The notes: generated from the letters alone by a model not told the origin. Shown: positions 11,098 through 23,684, numbered from the stretch's first letter. The stretch: 64,000 nt of DNA from Microvelia longipes (GCA_018340805.1 JACMZG010000008.1:23312842-23376841), one strand, 5' to 3'. Translations and numbers: made by a program.

Positions 11098-11500
11098 GTA
11101 TATAGGAAAAGTATTGTGTTTGCGAAAAAATCCGAAACCGAAATGTTGACGGAATAATCCGTTTAAGGTGCTTTTAAGGCCTCCTAAGTGGTTTTCGCAA
11201 AGTTGTATGTCTGTATGAGTGGGTGTGTGTGTGTGGGTGCCTGTTATCATTGTAGCTCATTGTGTATTTATGACAGAGAGTTAAAACTTTTTTACGAAAA
11301 TCAGTCTACCGCTGTAGTTGTGCTATTTGGATAATTATTTGTATGTGGTCATTAACCCGCATCAATGACACAGCAAAAATTTCGTTAAATCATAAATCGC
11401 GGAAAAATTATTATTTGAATGAGATTTGTCACGCATATAGCCAAGTATAAGACTAACATATGTGCTCAGTTTCATCTCATTATCAGCATTTGTTTAGTTT
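11098..11500 (+). mobile_element. 5SR repeat, 5' part
   Basis: Starts TATATAGGAAAAGTATTGTG, then AAATCCGAAACCG, AAGGCCTCCTAAGTGG, GTGTGTGTGTG, TATTTATGACAGAGAGTTAA, CATTAACCCGCATCAATGA and CATATGTGCTCAGTTTCATC. It stops near 11500, before the 5S-like segment. Confidence 0.8.
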
Positions 11501-11696
11501 TTTTTTTATTTTAATCTAAACTATAAACAGGTTTTCGATAATTTCATAAGTTGCAATGGCGTAGTTGATGACGAGGCTATTTATTGGTTTTCCTTTTAAG
11601 AAGTACATGCATACTAACCTGCAAATTACAAGTATTTTAGTATTTATTATTATTAGTAACTATTGGAATTATAAGCGCTAGTAGATTTTTTACCAC

Positions 11697-11780
11697 AAGG
11701 AGATAAATAAAAGTCTATCCACAAATAAATTTCAACCAATGTAAATATTTATTTGTAGATAGACTTTTATTTACATCCTT
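11697..11780. other. Long hairpin, 34-bp stem
   Basis: Left arm 11697-11730 and right arm 11747-11780 pair over 34 bases with about three mismatches, around a 16-base loop. Core strings are TAAATAAAAGTCTATC and its complement GATAGACTTTTATTTA. This could be a tiny MITE or a precursor-like hairpin RNA; nothing decides between them. Confidence 0.8.
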
Positions 11781-13248
11781 ATTTATTAACTGCCAAAATT
11801 TATATTTTACTAATTAACTTTTATATTTAGTATTTAGAAATTAATAAATTTAATTCATACCAAAAGAATAATTAAATTCAAAACAATAAAGTTAGTGGCT
11901 ATTTTTATATTTATTTTTAAGTTAAAATAATATAAATAATGCTAAAAATAACTTCAAATTCAATACGCTAATAAAGAACCTTTTTTTCAACACAAATTCA
12001 ATATTCTACTGTAGAATTTAAAAACATAATAACTAATAAATTGAATAAAACCCAATAAAGTTTTACAATAAAATTAACACTTTTAATTCATCAAAGAGGG
12101 ATATAAAAATAAATAAAATTGAAAACATTAGAAAAGAATCAATTAATTTAAATTGATAAAATGTATTCCGAAGGGTGTAGTAAAGGAGAATTTAGAGTTG
12201 ATGGTATAAACCAGACGTGTGGTTTAATACTGCCCTGAGGATTATAAATATTCAAATTTGTTTTATCTAGCGTAAATTTAATAAATTTTCGGTGTAGTAA
12301 TAATGAAATGTTAAATTCAAAATACTTAAATATGTATTTTGAATATCACTGTTTTATGCATTTTTATTGTCTCATTTCGATCTTCAATAAAGGAATTTTC
12401 TTTAATTTCGTGATGTTAGCTAACACTTCCTCTTTTTCATCCACATCAGTAAATATTATCTTGGAATTCTTTTAGACTCTCTGGTTTACAATTTCTGTGT
12501 AATAAATTTTGATAGCCTTAGTATGCTCGCTGTAATTCTATATATAGTTGTAAAGAAATCAACTATGCATTATTTATAAAAATAAATAATATTCTAAAGT
12601 AAAATTTAGAATATTACAAATTTTTCATTTCATTTCAAGTAAAATTTAAAAAATATTGAATTACCATCTGTATAATAAGTATCAGATATGTTAAAAACGG
12701 ATTAATGTTACTTTATTTTTATTGTTTTAGGTAAAATTTGTGTGACCTTCCGGTTCGCTGTTGCCAGCGGCAGCATTGGATACATTTAAGGCAAGTATTT
12801 TTGATTTGGTATTTTTAGTGAGAAGAATAACTTTTGTGCCCTATAGTAATTAGAAGGGCTTTTGTAGGCACTAAATTTCATCAGATTGGTGTCATAAATT
12901 TGTTTTCATTCATCCTGGACACAATATTGAAATTTGTGTTTTAAATTGTAAGTGATTAGTCAGACGTCAGACTATTGAAGATTTCGGTGTGTCAACTATA
13001 CTGTGTATACTGACAATTAAAATTTCATATTTCAGCTAGTCTTTAAATTTAAACTGACTGTTGAAATGTGGCATTTCAATCATTATGAGTGTTTATAAAC
13101 TTGAAAACGTTTCTATTAAATGTTAGTGTTTCTGATAGTATATTTATTGTTTACTGACTATTCGAGTTACATTTGTAATGAAAAATTATTTTTTCTTGTG
13201 AGCCTATTTGACAAGTATTTAGTAGAATTCTATTAAAGAATAGTTATT
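11781..13248. other. Mostly AT-rich, one exon-like island
   Basis: Very AT-rich up to 12700 with no open frame. The exon-like segment at 12731-12790 is listed separately. Confidence 0.5.
12731..12790 (+). other. Possible small exon (weak)
   Basis: A GC-richer 60-base island sits between a strong acceptor (TTTTTATTGTTTTAG ending 12730) and GCAAGT at 12791, which fits a GC-type donor after AAG. All three + frames contain a stop, so it would have to be non-coding (5' UTR) or terminal. It could be an untranslated exon of the gene whose coding start is at 46024, but the distance is large and the evidence is only splice-site likeness. Confidence 0.2.
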
Positions 13249-13470
13249 TATGCAACAAGTGATGAAAGTAAGTTTTACAGCTCAAGTTAAAGTTTCGTCC
13301 TAAGGCAGCGTCGAAGGAGGAAACTTCATTAGCTCACGAGGCCAGTAGGCCGAGGGAGATAAACTAGTTAGCTCCCGAGGTTTGCCGAGGGAGTTAACTA
13401 ACATTTTGGCTCCCGAGGCTTGACGAGGGAGATAATACGAGAGCTGAAAACTTTCATCCCTTGTTGCATA
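13249..13470. mobile_element. MITE with internal Ser/Gly-codon-like GC repeats, 222 bp
   Basis: Terminal inverted repeats begin TATGCAACAAG (left) and end CTTGTTGCATA (right), continuing inward as TGATGAAAGT..TTTACAGCTC against GAGCTGAAAACTTTCATCC. The interior holds three units of AGCTCCCGAGGCTTGCCGA type followed by GGGAG. Its termini and interior repeats resemble the element at 45433-45658, so they are subfamilies of one MITE group. No transposase. Confidence 0.8.
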
Positions 13471-15574
13471 TTAAATTTTATCTACGACTAGAGAACTAAT
13501 ACAAACAACTATTAATATATTCTTCAGCTCCTTAATTGTTATTGTGTTAGTTTAGTTTATTCTTACTATGTCAATTACTCTGATGAAGAGAGAATAAAGC
13601 CACTATCTTCACATTATTTTATTGTAAGCTGTCAATAGAATAATGTGTAATACTATATTTGTAATTTAAACATTAGCGTGTGTATATTGTATATTCTACC
13701 CGTAGTACCAACATAACACCAAAAAAAATCCTTAACATTTCCTAAAATTCCTAAAAATTTTACTAAAAAATTCTGTCAAGTTGGCAACACTTTCACTTTT
13801 CCTCCCTAGGGAGTAAAAGTACATTTACAGTGTGAGATAACAAGACTGTACGTAGAACTTACAATACAAGGAGTAGATATAAGTATTAAGTTCACTCAAA
13901 ACTGATATCGAGATTTTTTTTAGGCGATGTGATACTAAGTTTGTTTACATCATTACATATCTATACCTGTTGTTATTATGTATAATGTTATGCATTTAAG
14001 TACTCATTTAAATATTAACGATACGTGCACGGACAAAGAACAAAATAATAAATTAATTATTATCAGTGAAGTTATATTAAATAAATTATTTAAGTAAATA
14101 AAGTAAACTTTACTTAAAGAAAAATTTACCTTCTACCGAGGAGAAATCATACTACGCCTTTTTCTTTATCTTCTTCCCGCTAGTTTTCATATTTAGTTTG
14201 TTACGTCAAGGCAAAGTGCATAGGCGCAACATATAACTTTATAGAAAAAAATAATCCTTATCAAAAACAATGGATTGATTATCCGGAAACATTTTATAAT
14301 TTATGAAATTCGTACTGTTGTTTACAAATCTTGTTTTCTACAATTCCGTGAGCTTTCCTCACGGAATTGCATGACTAAATGGCAAAGCTACCGAATCCTC
14401 TTCTATACATCTGCTTACATTCCATATTGCTTTAATACCATGATTGCACGCTACCTAGTTTTTATTACTAAGACCTTTTTTTCATCTTTTAATACCCTTA
14501 ATAAGCTTTACTCTTTTCTATTGAAATATGTTTTCACATTTTCATCTTTCCTTCTATTCATTTTTAAATATAAAACAGAAAGCATTTCATGGTATTGACT
14601 GTGCACATCCAATCTGTGTTGTATTAAATTCCCTACATTTTTGTAAATTTTAAAAAACTCAATGATTTTTTTTTGAAACAGAGGAAAGTTATTTTCTAAA
14701 CTTGAATAGGTATGAATAAAAAGAGAAAGGTAGGTATAATTGAAAACTCACTCAATTGTAAGGGGCACATTTTTTTCAGAAATCTTTCTCTTTTTTCTAA
14801 ATTATTTATTTGATGCTCTTTTTGCCAGGAATCTATTTAATTTTCTATAACTAATTTTTTTCCTAATTTTATACAACTTTCCATTTTCAGATTGTTAAAT
14901 TTGTTTTGTTATCATCTTAATTTTAGAAAATTATTGAGTTTAAGGGGAAGTGTTTTTTTTTTAATATACGTAGTACAAAATTTCAGCATTTATACAATAG
15001 ATTAGAACCTAGCATTGTTCAGGCATCTATAGCTGAACTGTGTTTTTGTGTCAGAGGTAAAACCTGGAACAAAAATCAACTTTCGAATCTATTGGTGCTG
15101 TTTAAAAAATACTTTTATGGGCTTATTAGTGTTATTAAATACTTATTATTAAAAAAATAATAAGGGTCAATAGACCATTATTAAAAAATTAGAAATTTTA
15201 ACATGCTTTCATAAAAATTGGATTTAATTATACCAAGATGGAATGTGGTAAGCATGTACATCTATATAAGGCTTAGAAAAGTTAAACGTTTAATCTCATT
15301 AGCTGTTATTCATTTTAGTCTATTTTTTTTTTCAAAAATATAAAATTCTGATAATTATCAAATTCAGTTAAAATTTAGTATGATAGCGTCCTTTCTTATA
15401 ATAAACAAGTTTTTTTTTTAGAAATGTATGGTTTTTGTTTGATCACTTGTGTTAAGCAGTTTCGAGCGTTGTCAGGATCTATGTCAACGATAAAAATATA
15501 ACAGATTTTTACTTTAATACAATTTTTACTTTTTTAATTTTTACCTTAGTTTTTAAGAACAGAAGTGATTTTCA
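13471..15574. other. No gene; one perfect hairpin
   Basis: AT-rich DNA. A perfect 12-bp stem with 5-base loop lies at 14341-14369 (CAATTCCGTGAG, loop CTTTC, CTCACGGAATTG). The 107-codon frame covering it (14275-14598) has no recognisable domain and is Phe/Tyr-rich, so I do not call it a gene. Confidence 0.5.
14341..14369. other. Perfect 12-bp hairpin
   Basis: CAATTCCGTGAG pairs fully with CTCACGGAATTG around CTTTC. No T-run follows directly, so there is no reason to call it a terminator. Confidence 0.85.
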
Positions 15575-15682
15575 TAATTTAAGGACTAGGGAAGTATGTT
15601 TTCAGTCGTGAGCATGTGCGTAAATATACGATGTGACAAGGAAATGTACTCAGGTACCCAGTACCTGATTTTTATAATTTTT
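15575..15682 (+). mobile_element. 5SR repeat, 3' end remnant
   Basis: Diverged 3' end: TAAGGACTAGGGAAGTATG, GTGAGCATGTGCGTAAATA, GATGTGACAAGGAAATG and CAGGTACCCAGTACCTGATT. Confidence 0.6.
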
Positions 15683-16493
15683 CAATTAGTCGTTATAGTC
15701 GCATCAAATAATCAGCAGCGTAAAACTTTAAAGCATAAAAAATATTAAATAAAATCCTGAAATAAAACCATATACCTACAACAAAAATATAAAATGTTAA
15801 GGAAAGGTTTGTAGTTGTCATAGTAACAGATGGCTCTTGACCTCGTCTAGAGATTGGTTAAGTAATAGCATCCATTTCCTGACTCTTATCTTGTTTCTAG
15901 GAAAGATCTTGCTTTGATAGCGACCCGAGTTTACTTTGATATCACGCCTAGTTAGCTGTTGCCAATTTAATTTTTCTTTTCTGTCTTTAAAACATCAATT
16001 TTCAGCTTGAGATAGACAAAGGCCATTGTCACAGATATTGTGTTGATGCTATCTTTTTGATTTACTTTGTGGACTTTAATGTAATTGTTTAATTTTTTAA
16101 TGGAACTAATTACGTTATTAATCTTAATAACGATTTAGACTCGCTTGAGAAGAAAGGCAGGTTTATATTTCCATTTGACAATCCTACAAATAATGTTTTC
16201 TCGAAGCCTCTCTGTTTTTGGAGTTTGTAATCTGTTTCATTTATTAAGACGAGATAGCAAAACGTGTCAAATTTTCATTAATCTTCAAAAATCTTAATGT
16301 CCCTTTGGAACTTTGCTAAAAAGCCTTTTTCCATCTCTTGAGCTGTGTTGCTATAGCTAGTACCCGAATCAGAAACCTGGTTAAGAATTTATAGAAAAAA
16401 AACCAACCTTTCTCTTTTTCGATGAAAGTAAATCGCCCCTGTGATAGTTACACCATTTAGCTACTTCTTGGTCCTTTTCCTCACTTATGAAAT
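15683..16493. other. No gene seen
   Basis: Ordinary AT-rich DNA with no repeat or coding signal recognised. Confidence 0.5.
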
Positions 16494-17122
16494 AGGTAGG
16501 TATATAGGAAAAAGTATTGTTTGCTGAAAAATCCGAAACCGGGATGTCACCGGAATTATCCCTTTCAGGTATTTTTAAGACCTCGTGAATAGTTTTCAGA
16601 AAGTTGCCTGTCTGTATGTGTGTGTCTGTTATCATCGTAGTTCCAAGTGTATTTATGTTAGAGAGTTGAATCATCGTACAAAAATCAGTCTACCACTGTA
16701 CTTTCTTATTCGAAAAATATTTTTTATGCCTGCAATAAAATTCGAAAAATCATAAAAGGCATCATAAAAATGATGCGATTGGATAAAGTTTTGGCACGCA
16801 TATAGCCATGTATAAGACTAACATATGTGCCAAGTTTTATATCATTATTAGCATTAGCTTAATTTTGATCGAATAACTTGTGTACGTTTTTAAAAAATGG
16901 TAAAAAATCTGAGAATAATCTAATTGAGTTGAATTTCAAAATTGCCTGGATGGGTGACCGCTGAGAATGAATCGGATGCATTTACTTTCTAAGCACGAGC
17001 GAAGCGAGTCCGGAAACGTGTTGCAGTATAAATTTGGCAAGCGAAGCGAGTCGGAAGTAAGGAATGTACCGAATCCGATGTGACGAGGATAAGTTCCGAG
17101 GTACCACGTGCCCGATTTTGTG
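16494..17122 (+). mobile_element. 5SR repeat, both ends present
   Basis: Runs from GGTATATAGGAAAAAGTATT through TCCGAAACCGGGATGTCACC, TATTTATGTTAGAGAGTTGA, ACGCATATAGCCATGTATAA, CTAATTGAGTTGAATTT and a 5S C-box remnant (CCTGGATGGGTGACCGCTGA, 16946-16965). Two CGAAGCGAGTC repeats follow (16998 and 17043), then ATCCGATGTGACGAGGATAA and CCGAGGTACCACGTGCCCGA. The 5S A box is deleted here. This copy best shows the order of parts. Confidence 0.85.
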
Positions 17123-18319
17123 TATTTTTGTCAGTTCTCACATAGATTAGAGTTTTATCTCTAGTTAATGAATGCTATCAAGTTAATATTTTCTTGTATT
17201 TTAATTATCTATTCTTCTTGTATGTTTTTTTTATAAATTATCAAAAGTTTAGTTTTAAAGTTACGTATGTATATATTTTGCAGATAAATTTAGTACAATG
17301 ACTTTAACTTCACGTATTAGTTTAAGGAGAAAGTGTTTTCTATATATTCCCTAACTTAGTTATCTCGAATTTGAAAAACTAATAATTCCCAATAGGAAAC
17401 TAAAATTATAATTTATAAAATTGTGTACTAAAAAAAGGCTTATAAAACTTTGAGAATTTCAGAGTCACGCAGTTGGGACTCAAAATAGGAGGAAAAATTT
17501 AGTAAAAAAACTTTTTTCCCAGCTAACTTATTTTGAGACCCTTATTTTGGGCAATTCAAACTAAATAGAGAAGTAATTTAAGCCTCCACGTTATTTCAAA
17601 AGTTTATGTTTGATAAAAGTTTAATTTACTTTTATCGCTTCAACTTTAACAGTGCTGGACTGTTCGTCCTTTATTATATACTAGAAATAGTTTGTTTAAA
17701 TACAACTGAGTTTTGAAGTGTTAGTCTTTATAGTAAAGCCAAAGTTGAGTATCAGTGACTTGGTTCTTGATATACATGTGTACATATTTTTTGTTTATCT
17801 TCCAAAGTCTATTATTTTTGTTTATGTTTTGTTTTTCATTGTTTTTATCATTTTCATGTTTACTATTCTTTTAGATAATATAAAAAAATAAAGATCTTCG
17901 TTAAACTTTATTTAAGCTGTTTTTCTGGGCACTATTAGAGTTATTGTTTATTTTCACGAAGCAGACATTACCGTTTTGAAGATATTGCAACGTTTAGGAT
18001 GTCTACCATTGTTGAAACCCCGGAAACGCCTTTTCTATCTTTTTAATTAAAATATAACTAGAGTGAAACAGGTTCTCTTATAGCTTATTTCTGAATTTGG
18101 TAGACCTCTACTTACACCCACATGACATAGACAAACCCAAAGCTAATTTTGTGGTAATTTTCTTCTCGGAGTAGAGTAATCTTTTAGTGCGAAGCCGGGT
18201 TGAGACTAATGAATGTGTCAGAGTTTCTTATTTTATTGGCTATTTCTGTGATCCTAAGTTATAACTCTTCTCCTTTAAATGTATGAGTCAAATTATTAAT
18301 CATTTCATTTAAGCTTGGT
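17123..18319. other. No gene seen
   Basis: AT-rich DNA without recognisable coding or repeat structure. Confidence 0.5.
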
Positions 18320-18993
18320 GTGTATAATAATAATACAAACACTGGATCTAGTTTACAAACAGATAATAACCAAAATAACACTGAGCTAGACTACTATCCC
18401 TTCTACTACCGAAAAAAACAAAGAAAATAAGAGAATTACGGTGAAACCATAATTCTAGTTAATGTTGACTGAACTATGACAAAACAGGAGCTTATTAGTA
18501 ACATTTTCGAGCACAATCTAAGTAGGCTCCCAAAATTCAAGAACAAAAACATATTAGACAAAATTATACCTTAATTTACCTTTCATTGTAGTTGAATGAG
18601 GGGGGGGGGATTGACCGATCGGTCGTGGAAGTTCCGTGCGAAGTAAAAGACGTGTTATTAAAAAATAAATTCATCAAAATAGATTGGACTATGTTAGAAG
18701 TAAAAACATATTTCTGGGCAACACTTTGTATGAGAACTGTCTTCTTGGACAAAGGTGTGAAAGCGTGTGGTTTCTGCAGCAACGAAAACCATCTTTTTAA
18801 AGACTGTCCTGATAGACTAGCGAATAAGAAACCTACTTGCGAGGCTTGTAAAACAGCCGAAAGACTATGTGATCACTCGATTAAGAGCCCAATCTGTCCG
18901 TTCTATCAAAGAGAAATAGCTAGAATTAAAAGTAGGAATTATAGTAATGTAGAAAAAAACACCCCTCAAAGCAATGACAATGGTGGAGGTTAG
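18320..18993 (+). pseudogene. LINE ORF1 (gag-like, zinc knuckle), degraded
   Basis: The N-terminal part is visible as an Asn/Gln-rich stretch (18325-18430) and MTKQELISNIFEHNLSRLPK from 18476, in a different frame from the rest. The open frame 18592-18993 (133 codons, entered just after a 10-G run) carries a canonical CCHC knuckle CGFCSNENHLFKDC (Cys59, Cys62, His67, Cys72 of the frame). A second Cys/His cluster follows: CEACKTAERLCDH and ICP. In non-LTR elements such ORF1 proteins bind element RNA. The G-run and upstream stops show it is broken, and the first Met is not a trusted start. Confidence 0.75.
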
Positions 18994-19029
18994 TAGTGGT
19001 CTTGACAACTCGGGTCTCGACGGCAAACA

Positions 19030-19500
19030 AATACACTTATAGCATAGCCAAGATTGCAGAAACTTCTAACCAAACAAGTTTCTACGCTTTTACTAATTCA
19101 AGAACCTTATGCCTATAATAAGTACATAAAAAGCTGGCAAAGGTTTGGTTTTAAACTTTTCATTGATGGAAAAACTGGACCAAATAAGCCGAATGCATTC
19201 TTGCATCGACGATTTAGAACTAACTATTATCTCTTCTCTTGAAACACGAGGTTCGACCGTAGCTCTTTTAGTTTTTAAGTTGTATGCCATAGGATGTAAG
19301 GTGGAGCTTATACCTTCCATACGACCTTGATAAACTCCCTCCTACAAATGATTTAACAGCTATCGTAATATTTCCGAAGAATCAAAATATTCCTAACATT
19401 ATTGGATGTGATGCATGGGGTAGTTCTAACTGCAATAATAGAGGTTTATGCTTATTACTGCTCATATGGAATTTTTAGCATCTACGAACCTCGAAATCTT
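19030..19500 (+). pseudogene. LINE ORF2 apurinic-type endonuclease, degraded
   Basis: LLLIQEPYAYNKYI (from 19087) matches the N-terminal QEP motif of LINE endonucleases, where the Glu binds the metal. IIGCDAWGSSNCNNRG (near 19397-19444) matches the GDxNAxxxxWGSxxxxxRG block, with Asn after Asp-Ala lost. The pieces lie in at least two frames with stops between. The domain nicks target DNA in active elements; this copy cannot. Confidence 0.75.
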
Positions 19501-20129
19501 AAATAGGCACAGAACCTACCTTCCTGAATAGAATCCGTTCAGAGATAATTAGTATAACTCTTGCTTCAAGAAAAATGTTAAAAAACGTCTCAGAAATTTT
19601 AATGCCTGACCGCCGCATGATTTGCCTAAGCATTCAAACCGACCAAATTATAACTTCACCAAGAAGAACCAATTGGAATGTTTACCGTGAGCAGATTCAA
19701 CCTCTTAACCAGGTGTTAATAAGTAATATTAGTTGTCTAAAGGAACTTGAAGATAGAGCTAGGCTTCTAGAAAAATAGTAGAAGACGCATTTAAAGAAGC
19801 ATGTCCTGCAAAAAGTAAATCGTCAAAAGAAGTTCCTTGGTGGAGTAAAAACAGCTAGAAGAGCCTAAAAAATACTAAGTAGTGAAAGAAATGAAAATCT
19901 TTTAGGCTCAATAAAAAGTGACAATTAATCCTGGACTCTTGATATAAAGGATACTCAATATTATACTCATATAAAGGATACCTCAAGTACTTCTTCAAAC
20001 TTATTTTCCTGTAGAAGAGAGTGAGAGAGTCTCAGATATAAGGAAACCACACAACCTGACTGGAACCTCACCAGCACTATAAACATCGATGAATCAATCC
20101 GATGGGCTGTAAACTAGTTTGATCCATTT

Positions 20130-20585
20130 AAGGCACCGGGGTCCGATGAGATATTTTAGCTCTATTACAAAATTAATTAGACCTTCTCTTGCCTTTTATC
20201 ACTTTTATAAAGGAGCTTTATAGAAGTAGCTTAGCGATAGGGATAGTCCCAGAAGCATGGAAGGCTGCATGGGTGGTATTTATACCTAAAGCTGAACGGA
20301 AAGATTACACCATAGCTAGATCTTTTAGACCCATACGCCATACATCATTTATGGTGAAAGCTCTTGAATGAATCGTAGACAAATATCTATTAGAAGAGGT
20401 TCCTCAAAGCAACCACTTGAAATCCACTGAGAATGCCCTTCATACAGCAATCTCATAAAAGGGTAGTCCACCTTGCCTCTCTTCGTCGATGTAGAAGGGG
20501 CTTTTGACAAAGCAAGAATAGGCAATATTTTAAATAAGTTCTTACATTCACAAACATTTAAAGGCAAAGTAAATACATTTTGACG
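20130..20585 (+). pseudogene. LINE ORF2 reverse transcriptase N-terminal part, degraded
   Basis: APGSDEI (near 20133) is the start of the RT domain. The frame 20189-20371 has GIVPEAWKAAWVVFIPK and SFRPIRHTSFMVKALE (finger motifs). After a stop come DKYLLEEVP, STENALHTAI and, in another frame, FVDVEGAFDKARIGNILNK (20482-20540), which is motif A with the first catalytic Asp. The YADD box is not present; the element ends about here. Confidence 0.8.
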
Positions 20586-22337
20586 TTTAAAAACACCCCC
20601 ATTAAACTTCTGAGCGTATTTTTATATCTTCATCTTTCATAAATGTTGCCCTCCACCTCTTTCTACTTAAAGAGTTAGTTGACTGTCCAAGTGGTTCGTT
20701 GTCTAGCCGCTTGATCTACAACGACAACGATTGCTTCCTCACATCTGATTTTGGAAGACCTTTTCTGTGAAACTGTTGTTCAAAGAATTATTAATATAAT
20801 GCTATGGTCATTATATATTTTTTTTTTTTATAAAAAAGTGCATACATTTAATTTCTTTCTTCGCGTTATTTCTTATGGTTATTAAGAAGACGAATTCTAA
20901 ATAACCATTAGCTTCGTAGTTTCATGTCTAACATTCTAGCAAGTCCTTATCAGTTAGAATTGTTAAAATTAAACTTGCATCAACTTAAGAATTATTTATG
21001 TTTGTACGAACTTTAACCTTTATTATAAAAGAGGAAAATACGAGTATCTGATAATGCATCTACTATATTAAAACTATGTAGATGAACTAAGTTTAGCAAA
21101 CTACATGTCACGAATAATCGTTTATCTTACCTTAATATTTAGAATAATAAGGCATCCTTTAGATTACTCTCTATTTACTTCTTTAAAATTTACACAAAAG
21201 TAATTAATAAATTGTTAAATATTTTCAATATTTTCTCTGAGCTAATATGGGAAACTATAGTATGTGTTGGGTTATCTTAGATAAAATAACAAGGTGCTTT
21301 ATAATATTTCATTAAATTTCAATATTTGGCTTTTTTGTTTCTTTTTACGGATCAATTTATATTTATAAAGAGTGTTTCTCTGCAAGAAGTTACCTTTAGG
21401 TATAATGAAAAGCAAACTGTGACGAAAATACTTTTTAGCGATTTGTTTTCAAATACTTACATATTATTAAATATTATTGTACATTATATATTATAAATAC
21501 AATAATATATATTATTTTGAAAAAATATATGCAGTCATTAACTGGACTTATGACGTCACGGTTTTATATATTTTTTTGCTGAATCACTATACTCAAGACC
21601 AACGAACATGAGGCATGAAAAGATATAAAAAAACAAACGAGGGGCCGCGATATGCCCCAATCTAGTTTATCTGCTAATGGACCTGTTGGTGTGACTTTTG
21701 ATAGATATTAAAATAAAATAAAAATGAAAATTTAAAAAAAAAAATGTATAAACTAAATTTTCTTTAGTAAATTGCCGAAGAAATAATAAGCTAATAAGGT
21801 TGGGGTCATGGAAGGGAGAAATGTATTTTCTGAAAAGTAAATATATTTATATACATATACGTATTTACGAGGTTTCGTTCCCAGCTTAATATTCTAAATC
21901 TTATTGTTTATGAGTTATGTGTGACGTTATTGACCCACAATAAGAGAATTTATTCAGAGAAAATTTAGTTTATAAATCAAATAATTCGGTGAGGATCGCA
22001 GTTATCTTTTTTACCAGATTTGTGGATTAGTTTGTTTGGCTTTGGAACCCTTCTCGGATTGTAAGATCGTTTCCATTTTCGATTAATGTTTCATTTTCAA
22101 CATAATTTTCTTTGTTTATGTAAGTTCTGATTCTTGTTGCTCTTGGTTGTAGGGTATTTGGCACCGGGTGATTTGATATGACATTTTATTTTTGAGTGAG
22201 TTGGTAGGTTGTTGGTTGTCTCACAATCATAAATCTTAAGGATGAATATTTTTATCTTTAATGTTTTGATTCTAAGTTAAAAGCTTAGAACTTATTCTTA
22301 AATGATGATTTCAAATTTATTTAAATGAAGGCCTTTT
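20586..22337. other. No gene; weak 5SR-like remnants
   Basis: AT-rich DNA. Short stretches at about 21535-21600 (CRE TGACGTCA at 21551-21558, then TTTTTGCTGAATCACTA) and 21890-21960 (GACGTTATTGACCCACAATA) look like very old pieces of the 5SR central block. Confidence 0.45.
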
Positions 22338-22760
22338 GGGTTTACAGTCTATCGTTTAGTTTAAAAATCCCCAAGGTCATAAGTATTTTGGGGATTGACC
22401 AATCAGAGAAGCCGCTGCCAACCTCTTACTTAAAAAAAGAGAAATAATCCCTACCACAATAACCGCTGTAGAGAAAAACCTTCTTCCCGGCAATCGTTCA
22501 CTTTTGTTTGTGGTTCTTCTTTTGATTACATCGTTTTGATAACTACTTTCAAATTAATCTTAGAAATTATATTTTAAAATAAAACCACACAAAAGAAATG
22601 TAAAAAAAAACATCGCCAAAAAATACGGGTAAAATAACCTGATTTTTTTACATAGTTTTTTCCTGCTCCCTTTTTGCAGCGATTTTGTTTCTTATGAATC
22701 AGTGGTGTCTAAACTGGCCTGTTAAGATTTTTAAACTAAACGATAGACTGTAGGAACCCC
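22338..22760. mobile_element. MITE with 26-bp perfect terminal inverted repeats
   Basis: ACAGTCTATCGTTTAGTTTA (left, 22344 on) is exactly matched by its complement on the right (22726-22751) over 26 bases. The ends extend imperfectly outward as GGGTTT / AGGAACCCC. The interior includes GATTGACCAATCAGAG, a CCAAT-box-like string. There is no transposase frame and I did not find a convincing target duplication. Confidence 0.85.
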
Positions 22761-23684
22761 ATCGAACTTATGATTCTTTTGGTTCTTTTCTCCGCCCTAC
22801 GAAGTAGGTAAAAGAATCTGGCGCCTTATTCTCGTATAATATATTTGCTTTTAAATGAAGCTTACCCTCTGTTGAGTTCAAGAAAGTTTTGTAGAGACTT
22901 AGTAGTTCGGCTTCCTCTACTTCGTTACTGAGTTGGGCTTAACTATCTGTTATTAAGAGTCACCCGTTTGCTGGGCTTAAAAATTTTTATTTTTTATCAT
23001 TAATTTATTGTATTGTAATTATTTTATATAGTTTATTGGCCAATATAGTATAATATTATATTTATTATTTATTGGCCCAGTACCTATATTTTATGACACT
23101 GAGTGTAGAAAATGTATATATTTACTTGGTTATCTCGTATGATTAAGTTTTGATCAATATATTTTGTAAAACTGAGCACACATTCTATGATACTAGTTTG
23201 ATCTATGATACTGAATTTCGACATGTTTTATTGCATCAGTGAGTACTTGCTTTTAAGTGAAGTCATACTTTGTTGATGAGGGATTCCTATGTAATTGAGG
23301 ATATTGGGAGAAGTATTTATGGTAGTTATGTCTTTTTTGGTGAAGTTAATGTAAGTGAAATATCATGTAAGTCAAAAGTTTATCCATAAAATAAAATAAA
23401 AGGGAATGAGAATTTTACTGTATAAAGTTCAGTCTGTATCTGTAAATTCTGTAAATTGAAGTTTTAGTAAGTACGTAGGTTTGGTTGTTAATAATTATTT
23501 GTTTTTATTAATTAAAGATTTTTTAAGCTTTTTTATCTTTGTGAATAAAGTATGCTCGCCTGACACTTAGACAATTGTTAATTTTTTTTGAAATGCCATT
23601 TTAAGATCGGTTTTAGTTATTTTGTCTTTTCTTAAATCGCTTGTTTTCTTTGGGCTTAATTAATTGTTATATCACGAGTTTGTG
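22761..23684. other. No gene seen
   Basis: AT-rich DNA, no recognised features. Confidence 0.5.

Larger units (their letters stand above)
18320..20585 (+). mobile_element. Non-LTR retrotransposon, decayed, 3' part missing
   Basis: Pieces of ORF1, endonuclease and the first third of reverse transcriptase occur in the correct order over 2.2 kb, in shifting frames with several stops. Nothing recognisable follows the RT palm start at 20514-20580, so the RNase H end seen in the other LINE copies is missing. The element is inactive. I cannot tell whether it is the same family as the copies at 7345 and 48070. Confidence 0.85.

Noticed and set aside
14275..14598. 107-codon open frame
   Set aside because: Phe/Tyr/Ser-rich composition expected of AT-rich DNA, contains a perfect hairpin, no domain or splice context.
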